From Anaerolineaceae bacterium (GTDB lineage: Bacteria; Chloroflexota; Anaerolineae; Anaerolineales; Anaerolineaceae): a stretch of 61,618 nt of DNA. Position 1 is the stretch's first letter; each line of letters begins with the position of its first letter. Positions 17,801-25,539 of this stretch are shown piece after piece. The DNA is taken from the NCBI GenBank assembly GCA_017417055.1, contig JAFPZX010000129.1:1-61618 (forward strand). Direction: 5' to 3'. The notes beneath the pieces were generated by a model, which searched no databases, was not told the origin of the DNA, and saw nothing but the letters and a program-made list of their open reading frames with translations. Both the position numbers and the translations under genes were made by a program.

Positions 17801-18054
17801 CCATCAACATTGTCGTCCCCTTCAACATCGGACGCAGCCAGGTCGCCACATCCAACAACACCGACGTCAACGCCCAAACCTACGTCCGCCTCTATTCCAA
17901 CGTCCCTTCGGAAACCCAGCAGATTTTTGTTACCACCGGCATCGTCTCACTTGCCGAACCTGTAACGGACTGCACCGATTCGAACAAGTCTTTCTGCCAT
18001 GGCACTTTCTCCATCTGGCTGGATCGGACGCTGGCAGAGAGCAGTCTTCAGTAA
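14854..18054 (+). CDS. Atypical protein-kinase-like protein with one membrane helix and extracytoplasmic C-terminal domain
   Basis: The N-terminus (about 20-290) has a kinase-like layout. A Gly-rich start (NKKGGSTLAYEF) is followed by a lysine strand (RYFLKIT, K54), E65, a catalytic loop (IAYVDIKPLEHLFW, D166) where HRD is replaced by Y-V-D, and a metal loop (LIDWGIAR, D188) with DWG for DFG. Residues about 300-815 are helical, with a charged Pro/Gln-rich linker near 470-540. A transmembrane helix lies at about 818-841 (ILSIGALLAAIITAVIAALL). Outside it are a Thr/Pro stalk (PTPVPTVIPTPTMIPTLAP) and a beta-rich C-terminal domain of about 140 residues. GGAGG before the start overlaps the previous stop region. 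The substrate is unknown; the upstream phosphoesterase and downstream helical protein are the obvious candidate partners. Confidence 0.7.
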   Translation: MDQHYYDQMINTITSVNDRTKTIPLKYTGLNKKGGSTLAYEFENPETHERYFLKITPNEDNGGGELRVLPKVNQLFKNEVLTEPDAIKRLGYIPVPTIITDDPAKFNSEFSQLFKPEENLIQLQTAAPGEHAERELPESITDRLSILLPFAKLLRTCAKNKIAYVDIKPLEHLFWIKQAGQVRITLIDWGIARANAEPALLADDIRKFCLMMPEVIYGKKMADLQYRGKLTYPIQTENRTALTPLLSTFTFNSELPPLSSEYAALISDLLTGSLNELRVQNRCVSIWDAIITALDQARLATQNASADAQENTAALKERAQAALKQNTPRDLAAALPMRQMTLSGHPGWITAALRFTQAWYGRVDLIPHIEFDLTVKAVAAGDIPGAENSYGRLLEIIKNKLAQGQTQPELREHIGVYLETIRQALQAWSYMDRYEKKQLTDAQFLQELSTSTLRVSDPILSDVYYSIKEGKNEASIPAPNRIDQPQSPAAQTVNRSTEKEQVTPQKTPHQKTDKPKEQKAQQPIEPKPDTTEKSSDPLIDNVIKTANALRLEADRTENFNMLRPTGFFQRLNDLCMNNRSAFENREVRKATDPLLASIIDRIDLWSQNIRPEKYFVTQEAVDSIDWIQLVSPIVYTAPIFYEARETVLGAVVKSRLSEIFQSIYYSLAKEQTAGEPPEILQKVGQIKILRKRLDMENLNYIRSLIDRGEFEAANQVINLHYSESPYTFDQLNNEISMKRKEQADQKTLSIIDSVLNDLSSNDTKLQTARHLNSPKSAAMVSDRFFTFKNRGTQLFDLQDELSRTKNAIQEQKKTIRSMRILSIGALLAAIITAVIAALLLLSTNNRNNQLQSSLNIIGTSAAQYQTENNTLLQSIALTAAVQPQFPTPVPTVIPTPTMIPTLAPITAEENVEEIIMREPTAIPTQTMSPADQRLESLIGKNATLTLSPTIQLYSTSALTTQLGTVFSYTNPITGRVVSYDDRTINIVVPFNIGRSQVATSNNTDVNAQTYVRLYSNVPSETQQIFVTTGIVSLAEPVTDCTDSNKSFCHGTFSIWLDRTLAESSLQ

Positions 18055-18064
18055 ATGAAAAAGC

Positions 18065-18092
18065 AAGAATGAAGAATGAAGAAGTAAGAAGT
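18065..18092 (+). repeat. Heptanucleotide tandem repeat (AAGAATG/AAGAAGT)
   Basis: Four perfectly phased 7-bp units: AAGAATG twice, then AAGAAGT twice. They begin eleven bases after the kinase-gene stop. It is one of several heptamer arrays of different sequence in this window. Confidence 0.8.
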
Positions 18093-18140
18093 GTCGAGAC
18101 ATGAACAGCGAAGGACTTGCCAGCTATTCAGACATATAAA

Positions 18141-18175
18141 TTATTTCTTATTTCTTATTTCCGATTTCTGATTTA
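18141..18175 (+). repeat. Heptanucleotide tandem repeat (TTATTTC)
   Basis: Five phased 7-bp units: TTATTTC three times, then CGATTTC and TGATTTA. They end just before the GGAGAG ribosome-binding site of the next gene. This is the second heptamer array in the same 134-bp intergenic space. Confidence 0.8.
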
Positions 18176-18188
18176 GATTGGAGAGAAC

Positions 18189-21100
18189 ATGGACAAAACA
18201 ACAAAAGAAGCAGCTATCAAGCAAAATATCATCCAGCTTATCCTCAAATGGAAGCTCAGTTCCGCGGAGGTTGAGATTCAGAAGAATGAATACTCGCTTT
18301 CAGATCCCACCCGCCGGGAATTGAAGGCACTCCTCGATGAATATCGCGGATACGACAAAATCATGTTCTCAGTTCAGGAAAACTGCGATAAGAACCCCGT
18401 CACTGCCCGGATGATGATGGGACGGATTCCCCATGATATCCTCATCACGCATCCATCCTACCGGCGGGTGAACGGGAAGCTGCAGAAGAAGGATGATGAC
18501 ACACGCATCAAGGCGGCCATGAAGAAGCTGGATGAGGCGGACCGCTTTATACGGGTGGAAATGGACCAGCCGAAGGGCGAGGATGCGCTGGAAGCGGCGA
18601 AAGATATTTATCCGAATTGGGTAGAGAATCAGGGAGTCCGCGACCGCATTGAAGAACTTTCCCGCCTCTCCGGCATTCTCGGAGAAGGACTCTGGATTCA
18701 ACAGGAAATCAGTGCCCTGCGGGAAACCGGAGGACAGGCAGCCTATCAACGCGCCCTCGAACTTCTGAATCAATACGAGACCCTCGATCTCGAATCCCTC
18801 GGAATCAAACTCTTTGACGTAGAAGAAGAACGCGAAGCACTCCTCCGCATGATGGTCCGCGCGGACGGATCCTCCTGGACCTATCGACTCACCCCTTCCG
18901 CTTCACAGGAGATCATCCGGCTGGAACAGTCGATCCGCTCGCTGGAGGATGCGGAGAATAAGAATCTGCGGGTTTTGATCAATAATAATTCGCGTCTGCT
19001 GACGGTATTGATTCAGGAGTATGAGAAACTGGAGCCGGATTCCGAACAGGCCATCCAGGCGCAGGGACGTATTGCGGAACTGCGGGAGAAGAACCAGCGT
19101 CTCCAAACCGATATCCTGGCGGAAGTCGCCAACCGTTCCGAAGAATACTGCCGCCAGGCCTGGGATGCCCTGCGCGAAGGAGAACTCGGAGCCGCCGAAT
19201 CCAACATCCGCATGGCTGCCGAAACCGGAAAACCCGCAGGAGCCGGCGAAGATGATTATCTCGGTGAAGTTCCTCTTCCTACCTCCGTTTCCGACGAAAT
19301 CAACAAACTCCAGGGAAAACTCAAAGAAGCACAGGAAACCCGTGCCCGCGTACGCAAAGAAATCGAAGAAATCCGAAAGCAATTCTACAACGAAGACGAC
19401 CTCACACTCAATAAACTCTTCTCCTGGAAGACGACATTGGACAACTGCGTACGCGACGATCCCCATGCTCCCGGACTCGAACAACTCCATCAGGAAATCC
19501 GCGAGCGCTACAGCGCTTCCGTCAGCTACCTCATGGAACGCACAGCCTTCGACATCGACAACGACCTACAGAAAGGCGATCCTCAAGGCGCAGCGGCCCG
19601 TCTCGACACCGTCACCCCTTACTTCAGCACCGACGAACAAAAAGATTTCATGACCCGGCAGCTCAAGAAGATCAACCGCGCAGAAGGCGTTTCCCGCAAA
19701 TCCCAATCCATGATGGACGAACTCACCCGCTTGAGCGACCAGGCGGTTAACTCCCTCGTGTGTACCGATGGAGACCTCGAAAGCGCCAAAAACCTCGCCA
19801 AATCCATCAAAGACCTTTACGGAGAAGAAGAAAGCGCTCAGCCTCCCGAAAACGCCGCCGCCATTCAGCGGATTTTGACCAGGATGCAGATTCTGCATGA
19901 TTCTGCCGAACAAATCAGCATTTTCAAAGCCCTTTCCGCATCCGGTCCCACCCCCGATGCCATCCAAAGCGCTGAAGGCCTCGAAGGCAGCCCCCTTTAT
20001 GAACTTCCCGCTGTCAAGACCCTCCTTGCCTCGTTCTGGAGAGGCGCCGGCTTATCCGATAAATCCACCGAGGCCGACAAAAGCGCATACTTTGCCCGCG
20101 CATCCCGAATCGCCCAGGAAAGCGGGAATGCGGACCTTCAGCGTGAGATTTCTGCGACGATCACGGGATTCAATGAACGGAATGACAGGGGTCGTCAGAT
20201 CAATCTGATTTTGGAAAGCCTGCAAGGGTTCTATGACCTCGGCAATTATGCCGCAGGTGTGGACTTTATCAATAATAAGGTGAGCGCGGAGGAACGCAGT
20301 GATCAGCAGGTTCAGATTTTGGCGGATAAGATTGAACAGGCGTACCGCATCGAACAGGCGGATCGGCTGCAAAAGGAAGCCAGAGAAGCTTTTGAACGGG
20401 ACGAGCTCATCAAGGCAGAAGAACTGATCGGGCAGGCGCTGGAGTTCTTTTATACGGTTGAGGGAGCTCAGCTGCAGAAATCGATTGTTTCGAAGCGGGA
20501 GGATGAGGAGAAGGACGTCCGGGAGCTGCAATCATTTTTAGATGCCGACTTCGGAACCAACGTCACCCTCGATGAAAAAGGTGCCGCGCAGGTCCGTTAT
20601 ATCCGTGAACGCCTCCAGCGTGTTGACAAGCGGAACATCCGCGACCTTGAACTGCTCGGAAAGATTGGAGAGCTCGAATCCGCGGTAAACCAGCTGATTG
20701 ATCAGGAAACCACAGAATTTGTCCAGATGCAGACATCGTTCCGGAATCAACTGCTCTCCGGCCCCGAAGGGCTTGGAGAAGCGGCAGACATCCTCAAACG
20801 GATCGAAGCGCGAAGCTGGATCAATAATTACCGTTCCGAAATCATGGGCATGAAGGCGGAGCTGGGTACGGTTGAGCGGATGTACAGTTCCCTGAGGACA
20901 GTGATTGATCAGGCGGATGGATTTGCCCGGATGGGAGACTTCCGTTCTGCCAAGCGAATCCTGAGTTCCTTCACCAATGAGAATCTGCAGAGTTATCCGG
21001 GGTGGCTGGGTGCCATGAAGGAAGGGGCGGAACGGCGGATCGATGCGTTGGATGCGAAGTATCAGGAGGTGCAGCGGATATTTGATCCGAATCGGAATCG

Positions 21101-21743
21101 GACAGATACAATCGTTGCGCGTCTGGATGAGATTTTCGCTGCCAGTCTTCCTGACGGGGAGAAGATTTTCCAGTTGGAGACGGAATTGCAGCACCAGCGG
21201 CTGATTCTTGAGAAGGAAATCGGTGTGGATCGGGAGAGCAATCCGTATTTGAGAGCATTGACGTATCTGGATGAGGTGATGCGGTGGGCGGAAATGATCA
21301 CTGAGTTTGATTTCGGTATCGAGTTCCCGCAGGAGGTGTTTTCTGTGGAGCCGCTTTATCAGATCCGCAGGGTAGGAAAGACGTTGTACGAGACGATTCC
21401 GCCGCTGTTGATCGAGATTCAGCCGACGCTTGCGCGGGAAAATAAGTGGCTGGAACGGCGGACGCGAGTCCGTCAGGCGCTGCAGGTGATCAATGGGTGT
21501 TATGTGGGGCCGGGGAAGATCCGCAGTTCGCGTATGCATGAGGTGGAAGAGGAAATCGATAAGATCACGATGATCGCTCTGCTTGATGCGGAGAAGAAGG
21601 CGCTGGATGGGACAGTGGATGTGATTCGCAAATACCGGAGGAGAAGGAGCCTGCTGATCGCTGCAGGAATTTCGCTGGTGATCATCCTTGCCGCACTGTA
21701 TTATTTTCTGCCCTGGATCGCTGAGCAGCTGGGGATTGGATAA
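18189..21743 (+). CDS. Giant helical (coiled-coil/TPR-like) protein with C-terminal membrane anchor, function unknown
   Basis: The 1184 residues are almost entirely charged, predicted helical sequence with many heptad-like and repeat-like stretches (for example RIAELREKNQRLQTDILAEV and KEAQETRARVRKEIEEIRKQ). No catalytic motif is visible. A single hydrophobic helix near the end (about 1158-1180: LLIAAGISLVIILAALYYFL) follows a basic stretch (RKYRRRRS). The bulk should therefore be cytoplasmic, with a tail anchor. The N-terminal part contains solenoid-like repeats with conserved tryptophans, compatible with TPR-type scaffolding. It follows the kinase gene by 134 bp and precedes a glycosyltransferase. 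A scaffold or substrate of the kinase is a reasonable inference, not shown. No family is recognised. Confidence 0.8.
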   Translation: MDKTTKEAAIKQNIIQLILKWKLSSAEVEIQKNEYSLSDPTRRELKALLDEYRGYDKIMFSVQENCDKNPVTARMMMGRIPHDILITHPSYRRVNGKLQKKDDDTRIKAAMKKLDEADRFIRVEMDQPKGEDALEAAKDIYPNWVENQGVRDRIEELSRLSGILGEGLWIQQEISALRETGGQAAYQRALELLNQYETLDLESLGIKLFDVEEEREALLRMMVRADGSSWTYRLTPSASQEIIRLEQSIRSLEDAENKNLRVLINNNSRLLTVLIQEYEKLEPDSEQAIQAQGRIAELREKNQRLQTDILAEVANRSEEYCRQAWDALREGELGAAESNIRMAAETGKPAGAGEDDYLGEVPLPTSVSDEINKLQGKLKEAQETRARVRKEIEEIRKQFYNEDDLTLNKLFSWKTTLDNCVRDDPHAPGLEQLHQEIRERYSASVSYLMERTAFDIDNDLQKGDPQGAAARLDTVTPYFSTDEQKDFMTRQLKKINRAEGVSRKSQSMMDELTRLSDQAVNSLVCTDGDLESAKNLAKSIKDLYGEEESAQPPENAAAIQRILTRMQILHDSAEQISIFKALSASGPTPDAIQSAEGLEGSPLYELPAVKTLLASFWRGAGLSDKSTEADKSAYFARASRIAQESGNADLQREISATITGFNERNDRGRQINLILESLQGFYDLGNYAAGVDFINNKVSAEERSDQQVQILADKIEQAYRIEQADRLQKEAREAFERDELIKAEELIGQALEFFYTVEGAQLQKSIVSKREDEEKDVRELQSFLDADFGTNVTLDEKGAAQVRYIRERLQRVDKRNIRDLELLGKIGELESAVNQLIDQETTEFVQMQTSFRNQLLSGPEGLGEAADILKRIEARSWINNYRSEIMGMKAELGTVERMYSSLRTVIDQADGFARMGDFRSAKRILSSFTNENLQSYPGWLGAMKEGAERRIDALDAKYQEVQRIFDPNRNRTDTIVARLDEIFAASLPDGEKIFQLETELQHQRLILEKEIGVDRESNPYLRALTYLDEVMRWAEMITEFDFGIEFPQEVFSVEPLYQIRRVGKTLYETIPPLLIEIQPTLARENKWLERRTRVRQALQVINGCYVGPGKIRSSRMHEVEEEIDKITMIALLDAEKKALDGTVDVIRKYRRRRSLLIAAGISLVIILAALYYFLPWIAEQLGIG

Positions 21744-21771
21744 GTAAGAAGGAAGAAGTAAGAAGGAAGAA
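21744..21771 (+). repeat. Heptanucleotide tandem repeat (GTAAGAA/GGAAGAA)
   Basis: Four phased units alternate GTAAGAA and GGAAGAA. They begin immediately after the stop codon of the helical-protein gene. The last GGAAGAA unit also forms the Shine-Dalgarno site of the next gene. Confidence 0.8.
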
Positions 21772-21773
21772 TT

Positions 21774-22694
21774 ATGAGCAAAACCGCGGTGTTGATTCCT
21801 TGTTATAACGAATCGCAGACGATTGAAAAGGTGGTGCTGGATTTCAAACGGGTGCTGCCGGATGCGGATATTTACGTCTACGATAATAATTCAACGGACG
21901 GGTCGGATGAGATCGCGCGGAAGGCGGGCGCCATCGTGCGTTATGAGTACCGGCAGGGGAAGGGGAATGTGCTGCGTTCGATGTTCAGTGATATCGAAGC
22001 GGACTGCTATATCATGGTGGACGCTGATGATACGTATCCGGCAGAAAATGCACCGGAAATGGAGAAGCTGATTCTGGAAGGCCGTGCGGATATGGTGATC
22101 GGGGACCGCTTGAATACAACTTATTTTGAGGAGAATAAACGTCCTTTTCATGACTTCGGCAATAAACTGGTCCGCTGGCTGGTGAATCATCTGTTTGATG
22201 GGAATCTGCAGGATATCATGACGGGGTACCGTGCCATGAACCGCAAATTCGTGAAGGAGTATCCGCTGCTTTCAAAGGGCTTTGAGGTGGAAACGGAAAT
22301 GTCGCTGTTCGCACTGGACGGGAATTATCTGGTCCGTGAGATCCCGGTGGAGTATCGGGACCGTCCGGCAGGCAGTGAATCAAAGCTGAATACGTTTTCG
22401 GATGGGTTCCGTGTTCTGAAGATGATCGTGATGCTGTTCCGCGATTATAAGCCGCTGGTGTTCTTCAATGTGCTGGCGGGTATCTGTTTTGTTTTGGGTA
22501 CGGTTCTGGTCATCCCCGTGCTGCGTGATTATGCCAGGACGCATCTGGTAGAGCGTTTCCCGACGCTTTTCGTCAGCATCTTCCTCTATATCGCCACGCT
22601 GATGTTTTTCTGTTCGGGGATGATCCTGGATGTGCTGAAAAATAATCTCCGCAAAACGCGGGAAACAATCGCCAAGCAAATTCAGCATAAATAA
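21774..22694 (+). CDS. Family 2 glycosyltransferase (dolichyl/polyprenyl-phosphate sugar transferase-like)
   Basis: A GT-A fold transferase: VLIPCYNESQTIEKVV opens the Rossmann half, DNNSTDGS follows, and VDADDTYPAE carries the metal-binding DxD. GDRL and GFEVETEM match the DPM1/DPG-synthase branch of GT2. Two hydrophobic helices at the C-terminus (about 232-254 and 268-290) anchor it in the membrane. Likely reaction: transfer of a sugar from a nucleotide sugar to a polyprenyl phosphate or lipid. The only ribosome-binding site is the last heptamer of the upstream tandem repeat. It ends the long forward gene series that starts at 13229; whether it belongs functionally is unclear. Confidence 0.9.
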   Translation: MSKTAVLIPCYNESQTIEKVVLDFKRVLPDADIYVYDNNSTDGSDEIARKAGAIVRYEYRQGKGNVLRSMFSDIEADCYIMVDADDTYPAENAPEMEKLILEGRADMVIGDRLNTTYFEENKRPFHDFGNKLVRWLVNHLFDGNLQDIMTGYRAMNRKFVKEYPLLSKGFEVETEMSLFALDGNYLVREIPVEYRDRPAGSESKLNTFSDGFRVLKMIVMLFRDYKPLVFFNVLAGICFVLGTVLVIPVLRDYARTHLVERFPTLFVSIFLYIATLMFFCSGMILDVLKNNLRKTRETIAKQIQHK

Positions 22695-22698
22695 AAAC

Positions 22699-22726
22699 TT
22701 TACAAACACGCATAAATGCGTATAAT
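22699..22726 (+). promoter_or_regulatory. hicAB promoter with palindromic operator
   Basis: TTTACA (22699) and TATAAT (22721) are 16 bp apart. A perfect palindrome, ACGCAT-AA-ATGCGT (22708-22721), fills the spacer. HicB antitoxins repress their own promoter through such palindromes. Confidence 0.65.
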
Positions 22727-22751
22727 TATTGTAAACGAAAGAAAATAAGAA

Positions 22752-22936
22752 ATGAAACGGCGTGACCTTATCAAATTGCTTGAAGAGAACGGGTTTGTTT
22801 TTATTCGAAATGGCGGAAATCACGATATATATATAAAAGGGGTGAAGAAAAAGAAGTTGTTGAGAGACATAATGAAATACCGGAAATGCTTGTAAGGAAG
22901 ATAATTAAACGAAGAAATCTTGTGAAGAAAAATTGA
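22752..22936 (+). pseudogene. hicA: hicA toxin gene, frameshifted
   Basis: The first frame reads MKRRDLIKLLEENGFVFIR then GGNHDIYIKG, the N-terminal half of HicA with its catalytic histidine (G-G-N-H-D). The second half (VVERHNEIPEML, then VRKIIKRRNL) is in another frame. The switch occurs in an A-rich run near 22840-22850 (GAAGAAAAAGAAG). An intact gene would encode about 60 residues, the normal HicA mRNA-interferase size. As written, the toxin ends early at TAA near 22891 and should be inactive. Slippage on the A-run could in principle restore it. Confidence 0.8.
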
Positions 22937-22951
22937 GTAAAGGAAAGCATT

Positions 22952-23353
22952 ATGAAAAATGTATATCCAGTTTTAATTCAGGAAGATATCAAGGAGAACT
23001 GTTTTATTGTTGATATTCCGGATTTTGATATCAGTACATGGGGAAAAACTTTCTTTGACGCTATCGAAAACGCCCGTGATGCAATCGGGTTAGCAGGGAT
23101 TACCATGGAAGATGACGGGGAAGAGTTACCGATGCCATCTGCAGTATCTCATATTGAAAAAGAATCGGATTCTGATATTGTTACTTTTGTAGATGTTGAT
23201 TTTGAACAATATCGAAAAGAAAATGATTCAAGAGCTGTCAGAAAGAATTGTACAATTCCTTATTGGCTTGAGGTACAGGCAGACAAAGCCGGGCTGAATT
23301 ACAGTGCGATTCTGCAATCAGGATTAAAAATGGCACTGGGAATCAATGCATAA
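22952..23353 (+). CDS. hicB: HicB-family antitoxin
   Basis: HicB proteins neutralise HicA and repress the operon. The N-terminal half has the RNase-H-like HicB fold (YPVLIQEDIKENCFIVDIPDF, TWGKTFFDAIENARDAIGLA). The C-terminal stretch (IPYWLEVQADKAGLNYSAILQSGLKMALGI) is the DNA-binding ribbon-helix-helix/Arc-like end. The gene is intact at 133 residues and lies sixteen bases after the frameshifted hicA. It probably persists as a self-repressing orphan antitoxin under the palindromic promoter at 22699. Confidence 0.88.
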   Translation: MKNVYPVLIQEDIKENCFIVDIPDFDISTWGKTFFDAIENARDAIGLAGITMEDDGEELPMPSAVSHIEKESDSDIVTFVDVDFEQYRKENDSRAVRKNCTIPYWLEVQADKAGLNYSAILQSGLKMALGINA

Positions 23354-23468
23354 TATCAACAAGACGGACAGCCTTTTTGTTATGGAAATGCTGTGGCATG
23401 CAATGGAGATATTCACCGGTAAGATGCAGACCGTGCTTGATTGGATTCAGCCGGAGCTGCTTCACTGA
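23346..23468 (+). CDS. Small hypothetical ORF overlapping the hicB end
   Basis: Forty codons start with an ATG that overlaps the hicB stop by eight bases. They encode a Met- and hydrophobic-rich peptide (SLFVMEMLWHAMEIFTGK). No family is recognised and there is no clear ribosome-binding site. It could be a coupled small protein or chance. Confidence 0.22.
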   Translation: MHNINKTDSLFVMEMLWHAMEIFTGKMQTVLDWIQPELLH

Positions 23469-23501
23469 CGCAATCCGATCTGAATTGATACACTCAAATA
23501 G

Positions 23502-23583
23502 AAATAAACGCACGGAAACGCACGATAAACGCACGCGTGCGTTTTTTTATTATTGATTAAACGCACGAATCGTGTTAATATTG
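23502..23583. repeat. 82-bp direct repeat, left copy, with AAACGCACG iterons
   Basis: This copy is essentially identical to 25258-25338, differing by one T in a T-run and one A/G change. It contains four direct AAACGCACG motifs and one inverted copy (CGTGCGTTT). ACGCACGCGTGCGT in the middle is a perfect palindrome. It carries the promoter of the bracketed gene. Confidence 0.88.
23553..23581 (+). promoter_or_regulatory. Promoter of the AlbA_2 regulator gene
   Basis: TTGATT and TAATAT are exactly 17 bp apart, and one AAACGCACG motif lies in the spacer. A protein bound to the motif would block RNA polymerase, so autorepression by the bracketed gene product is likely. Confidence 0.6.
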
Positions 23584-23604
23584 TTTTGGAAAGGGCCGGC
23601 AGAT

Positions 23605-25263
23605 ATGAGAACAATTCCAGACAAAGAAAATCTTACAGTTGAATTCAAAAGCGATCGTACAGGCTACAGTGACAATGATTTGATCGATGAAATTGTTGGA
23701 ATGACCAATACAAAGGGCGGTGATTTATATTTAGGTGTAGAAGATGATGGGCGCATAACCGGTATTCATAAAAAACATCACGATCCTAATGGTGCGGCTG
23801 CGTTAATTGCAAACAAAACAGTTCCTTCGCTTTCAGTTCGCGCTGAATTAATCGATGAAGAAGGGAAAAATGTTTTGTGGATCCGGATACCGATGAGTAA
23901 AACAATCGTTGCAACCAGTGACGGCAAATTGCTGCGCAGAAGGCTGAAAATTGACGGCACACCTGAAAATATCCCTCTATACCCATATGAAATCGCAAAT
24001 AGATTATCGGAACTGAGTTTACTGGATTATTCCGCACAGCCAATTACGGATGCCTGTGTCGATGATTTTGATCCGAATGAAAGAACAAAACTCAGAAATA
24101 TCATTAAGTTCCGTAAAGGTGAGAAAAACTTGCTTGAACTTTCAGATGAAGAACTGGATAAGGCGCTCCAATTTGTCAAGGAAGAGCATGGTGTTCTTTA
24201 TCCTACGATTACCGGTTTATTATTGATTGGGAAAAAGGAAAAAATTCAGCAATTCATTCCAACCGCGAAAGAATCATTTCAGGTACTGGTTGGAACACAG
24301 GTAAAACTTAACGAAGAATATTCAGAACCATTGCTTTCAGTTTTCGAAAAATTTGAAAACTATATGAAAGCCTGGAATCCTGAGAGAGAAATGGAATACG
24401 GATTGTTCAGGGTTCCGATTCCTGAATTTTCCGAAGCAGCTTTTCGTGAAGGGGTTATCAATGCTTTTTGCCACAGGGATTATACGATTCTGCAATCTGT
24501 ACGCGTTGCAATTGAAGATGAGGGATTGACGATCAGCAGTCCCGGAGGATTTATTGATGGGATTAATCTTGAAAATCTGCTTACGGTTGAACCGCGAAGC
24601 CGAAACCCGGTACTTGCGGATGCATTGAAGCGGATCGGTCTGGCGGAAAAAACCGGCCGGGGCATCGACCGTATTTATGAGGGGTCAATCATATATGGCA
24701 GACCGCTTCCCGATTACTCGGAGTCAACCACGCAATATGTAAAACTTTTTATCCAGCGGTCAGAACCGGATTTGCCATTTACAAAAATGATATCAAATGA
24801 AGAATTAAGACTGAACCGATCTTTACCGATTAATTCACTGTTGATATTATCATCTCTTCAAAAAATGCGCAGAGCTTCGATCCATGAATTATCTGGGCTG
24901 ATCCACATTAATGAGAATCGTATAAAATCCAATGTTGAAAAACTGGTAGAAGTTGGTTTAGTTGAAGCGACAGGAAGCGGGAAAAACCGTGAATATATGT
25001 TAAGTTCCTCGGTTTACAATTCGCAAGGGAATACTGCCGGATACGTGAGGCAGACAGGGATATCTTCTGTACGATACGAGGAAATGATTATGAAGTTAGC
25101 CCAACAGCAGAATGGGCAGGTCTCTCGCGAAGATGTAAGGAAACTTCTTGGGGTTACTTCATCGCAGGCATATCGAATCCTGAAAAAGCTATCAGATAAT
25201 CATGAACTGGAATTGAACGGATCCGGACGGAACGCACATTATATTATTTCCAAACACAAATAA
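23605..25263 (+). CDS. AlbA_2 / HATPase_c_4 regulator (RecG-like, Schlafen AlbA-type)
   Basis: The N-terminal AlbA_2 domain (ENLTVEFKSDRTGYSDNDLIDEIVGMTNTKGGDLYLGVEDDG) is linked to a HATPase_c_4 domain near 280-400 (EAAFREGVINAFCHRDY, TISSPGGFIDGI, RNPVLADALKRIGLAEKTGRGIDRIYEGS). Two winged-helix-like ends follow (SLQKMRRASIHELSGLIHINENRIKSNVEKLVEVGLV and GQVSREDVRKLLGVTSSQAYRILKKLSD). The start is the ATG at 23605 with GGAAAGGG upstream. The gene is intact, unlike its relative at 2433. It is bracketed by 81-82 bp repeats holding AAACGCACG motifs, the left one overlapping its promoter. This suggests it is an autoregulated transcription factor. Known function in the family is poorly defined; TA-like and anti-phage contexts are common. 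Confidence 0.88.
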   Translation: MRTIPDKENLTVEFKSDRTGYSDNDLIDEIVGMTNTKGGDLYLGVEDDGRITGIHKKHHDPNGAAALIANKTVPSLSVRAELIDEEGKNVLWIRIPMSKTIVATSDGKLLRRRLKIDGTPENIPLYPYEIANRLSELSLLDYSAQPITDACVDDFDPNERTKLRNIIKFRKGEKNLLELSDEELDKALQFVKEEHGVLYPTITGLLLIGKKEKIQQFIPTAKESFQVLVGTQVKLNEEYSEPLLSVFEKFENYMKAWNPEREMEYGLFRVPIPEFSEAAFREGVINAFCHRDYTILQSVRVAIEDEGLTISSPGGFIDGINLENLLTVEPRSRNPVLADALKRIGLAEKTGRGIDRIYEGSIIYGRPLPDYSESTTQYVKLFIQRSEPDLPFTKMISNEELRLNRSLPINSLLILSSLQKMRRASIHELSGLIHINENRIKSNVEKLVEVGLVEATGSGKNREYMLSSSVYNSQGNTAGYVRQTGISSVRYEEMIMKLAQQQNGQVSREDVRKLLGVTSSQAYRILKKLSDNHELELNGSGRNAHYIISKHK

Positions 25264-25338
25264 ACGCACGGAAACGCACGATAAACGCACGCGTGCGTTT
25301 TTTATTATTGATTAAACGCACGAATCGTGTTAATGTTG
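25258..25338. repeat. 81-bp direct repeat, right copy
   Basis: This is the partner of 23502-23583. It begins three codons before the end of the bracketed gene and continues past its stop. The -10 hexamer is TAATGT here, a weaker promoter than in the left copy. Confidence 0.88.
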
Positions 25339-25401
25339 AAATTTAAAAGTTGCTATACAAGCCTTTTTGGCGCCGGTAAGAGACATAAGTGCTCTATACA
25401 C

Positions 25402-25425
25402 GGGACAGGCCTTCGGGCCTGTCCC
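25402..25425. other. Perfect GC-rich hairpin with TTCG loop
   Basis: GGGACAGGCC, TTCG, GGCCTGTCCC form a 10-bp stem with a stable tetraloop and no T-tract. The arm ends (GGGACAG / CTGTCCC) resemble the dispersed palindrome family, so it may be a compact relative. Confidence 0.65.
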
Positions 25426-25489
25426 ACTGCTGAGGACTGAATTGCTGTATTTTTTAAACTTATCCTTTATAATTGTTTAACATGGGGAT

Positions 25490-25520
25490 GGGGACTGTCC
25501 CATAAAGAAACAAACCCCGG
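25490..25520. repeat. Dispersed palindromic repeat, copy 5 (decayed)
   Basis: The left arm GGGGACTGTCCCATAAAG is intact; the right arm is decayed (AAACAAACCCC). It lies upstream of the type III methylase gene. Confidence 0.65.
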
Positions 25521-25539
25521 ATATTTGGCGTATGAGGAT

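Noticed and set aside
20538-21539. Minus-strand ORF within the helical-protein gene
   Set aside because: It is a His/Arg/Leu-rich antisense shadow without a start signal or domain.
22840-22852. Programmed -1 frameshift in hicA
   Set aside because: The A-run is too short for the classic A-AAA-AAG heptamer and there is no following structure; a plain indel is more likely.
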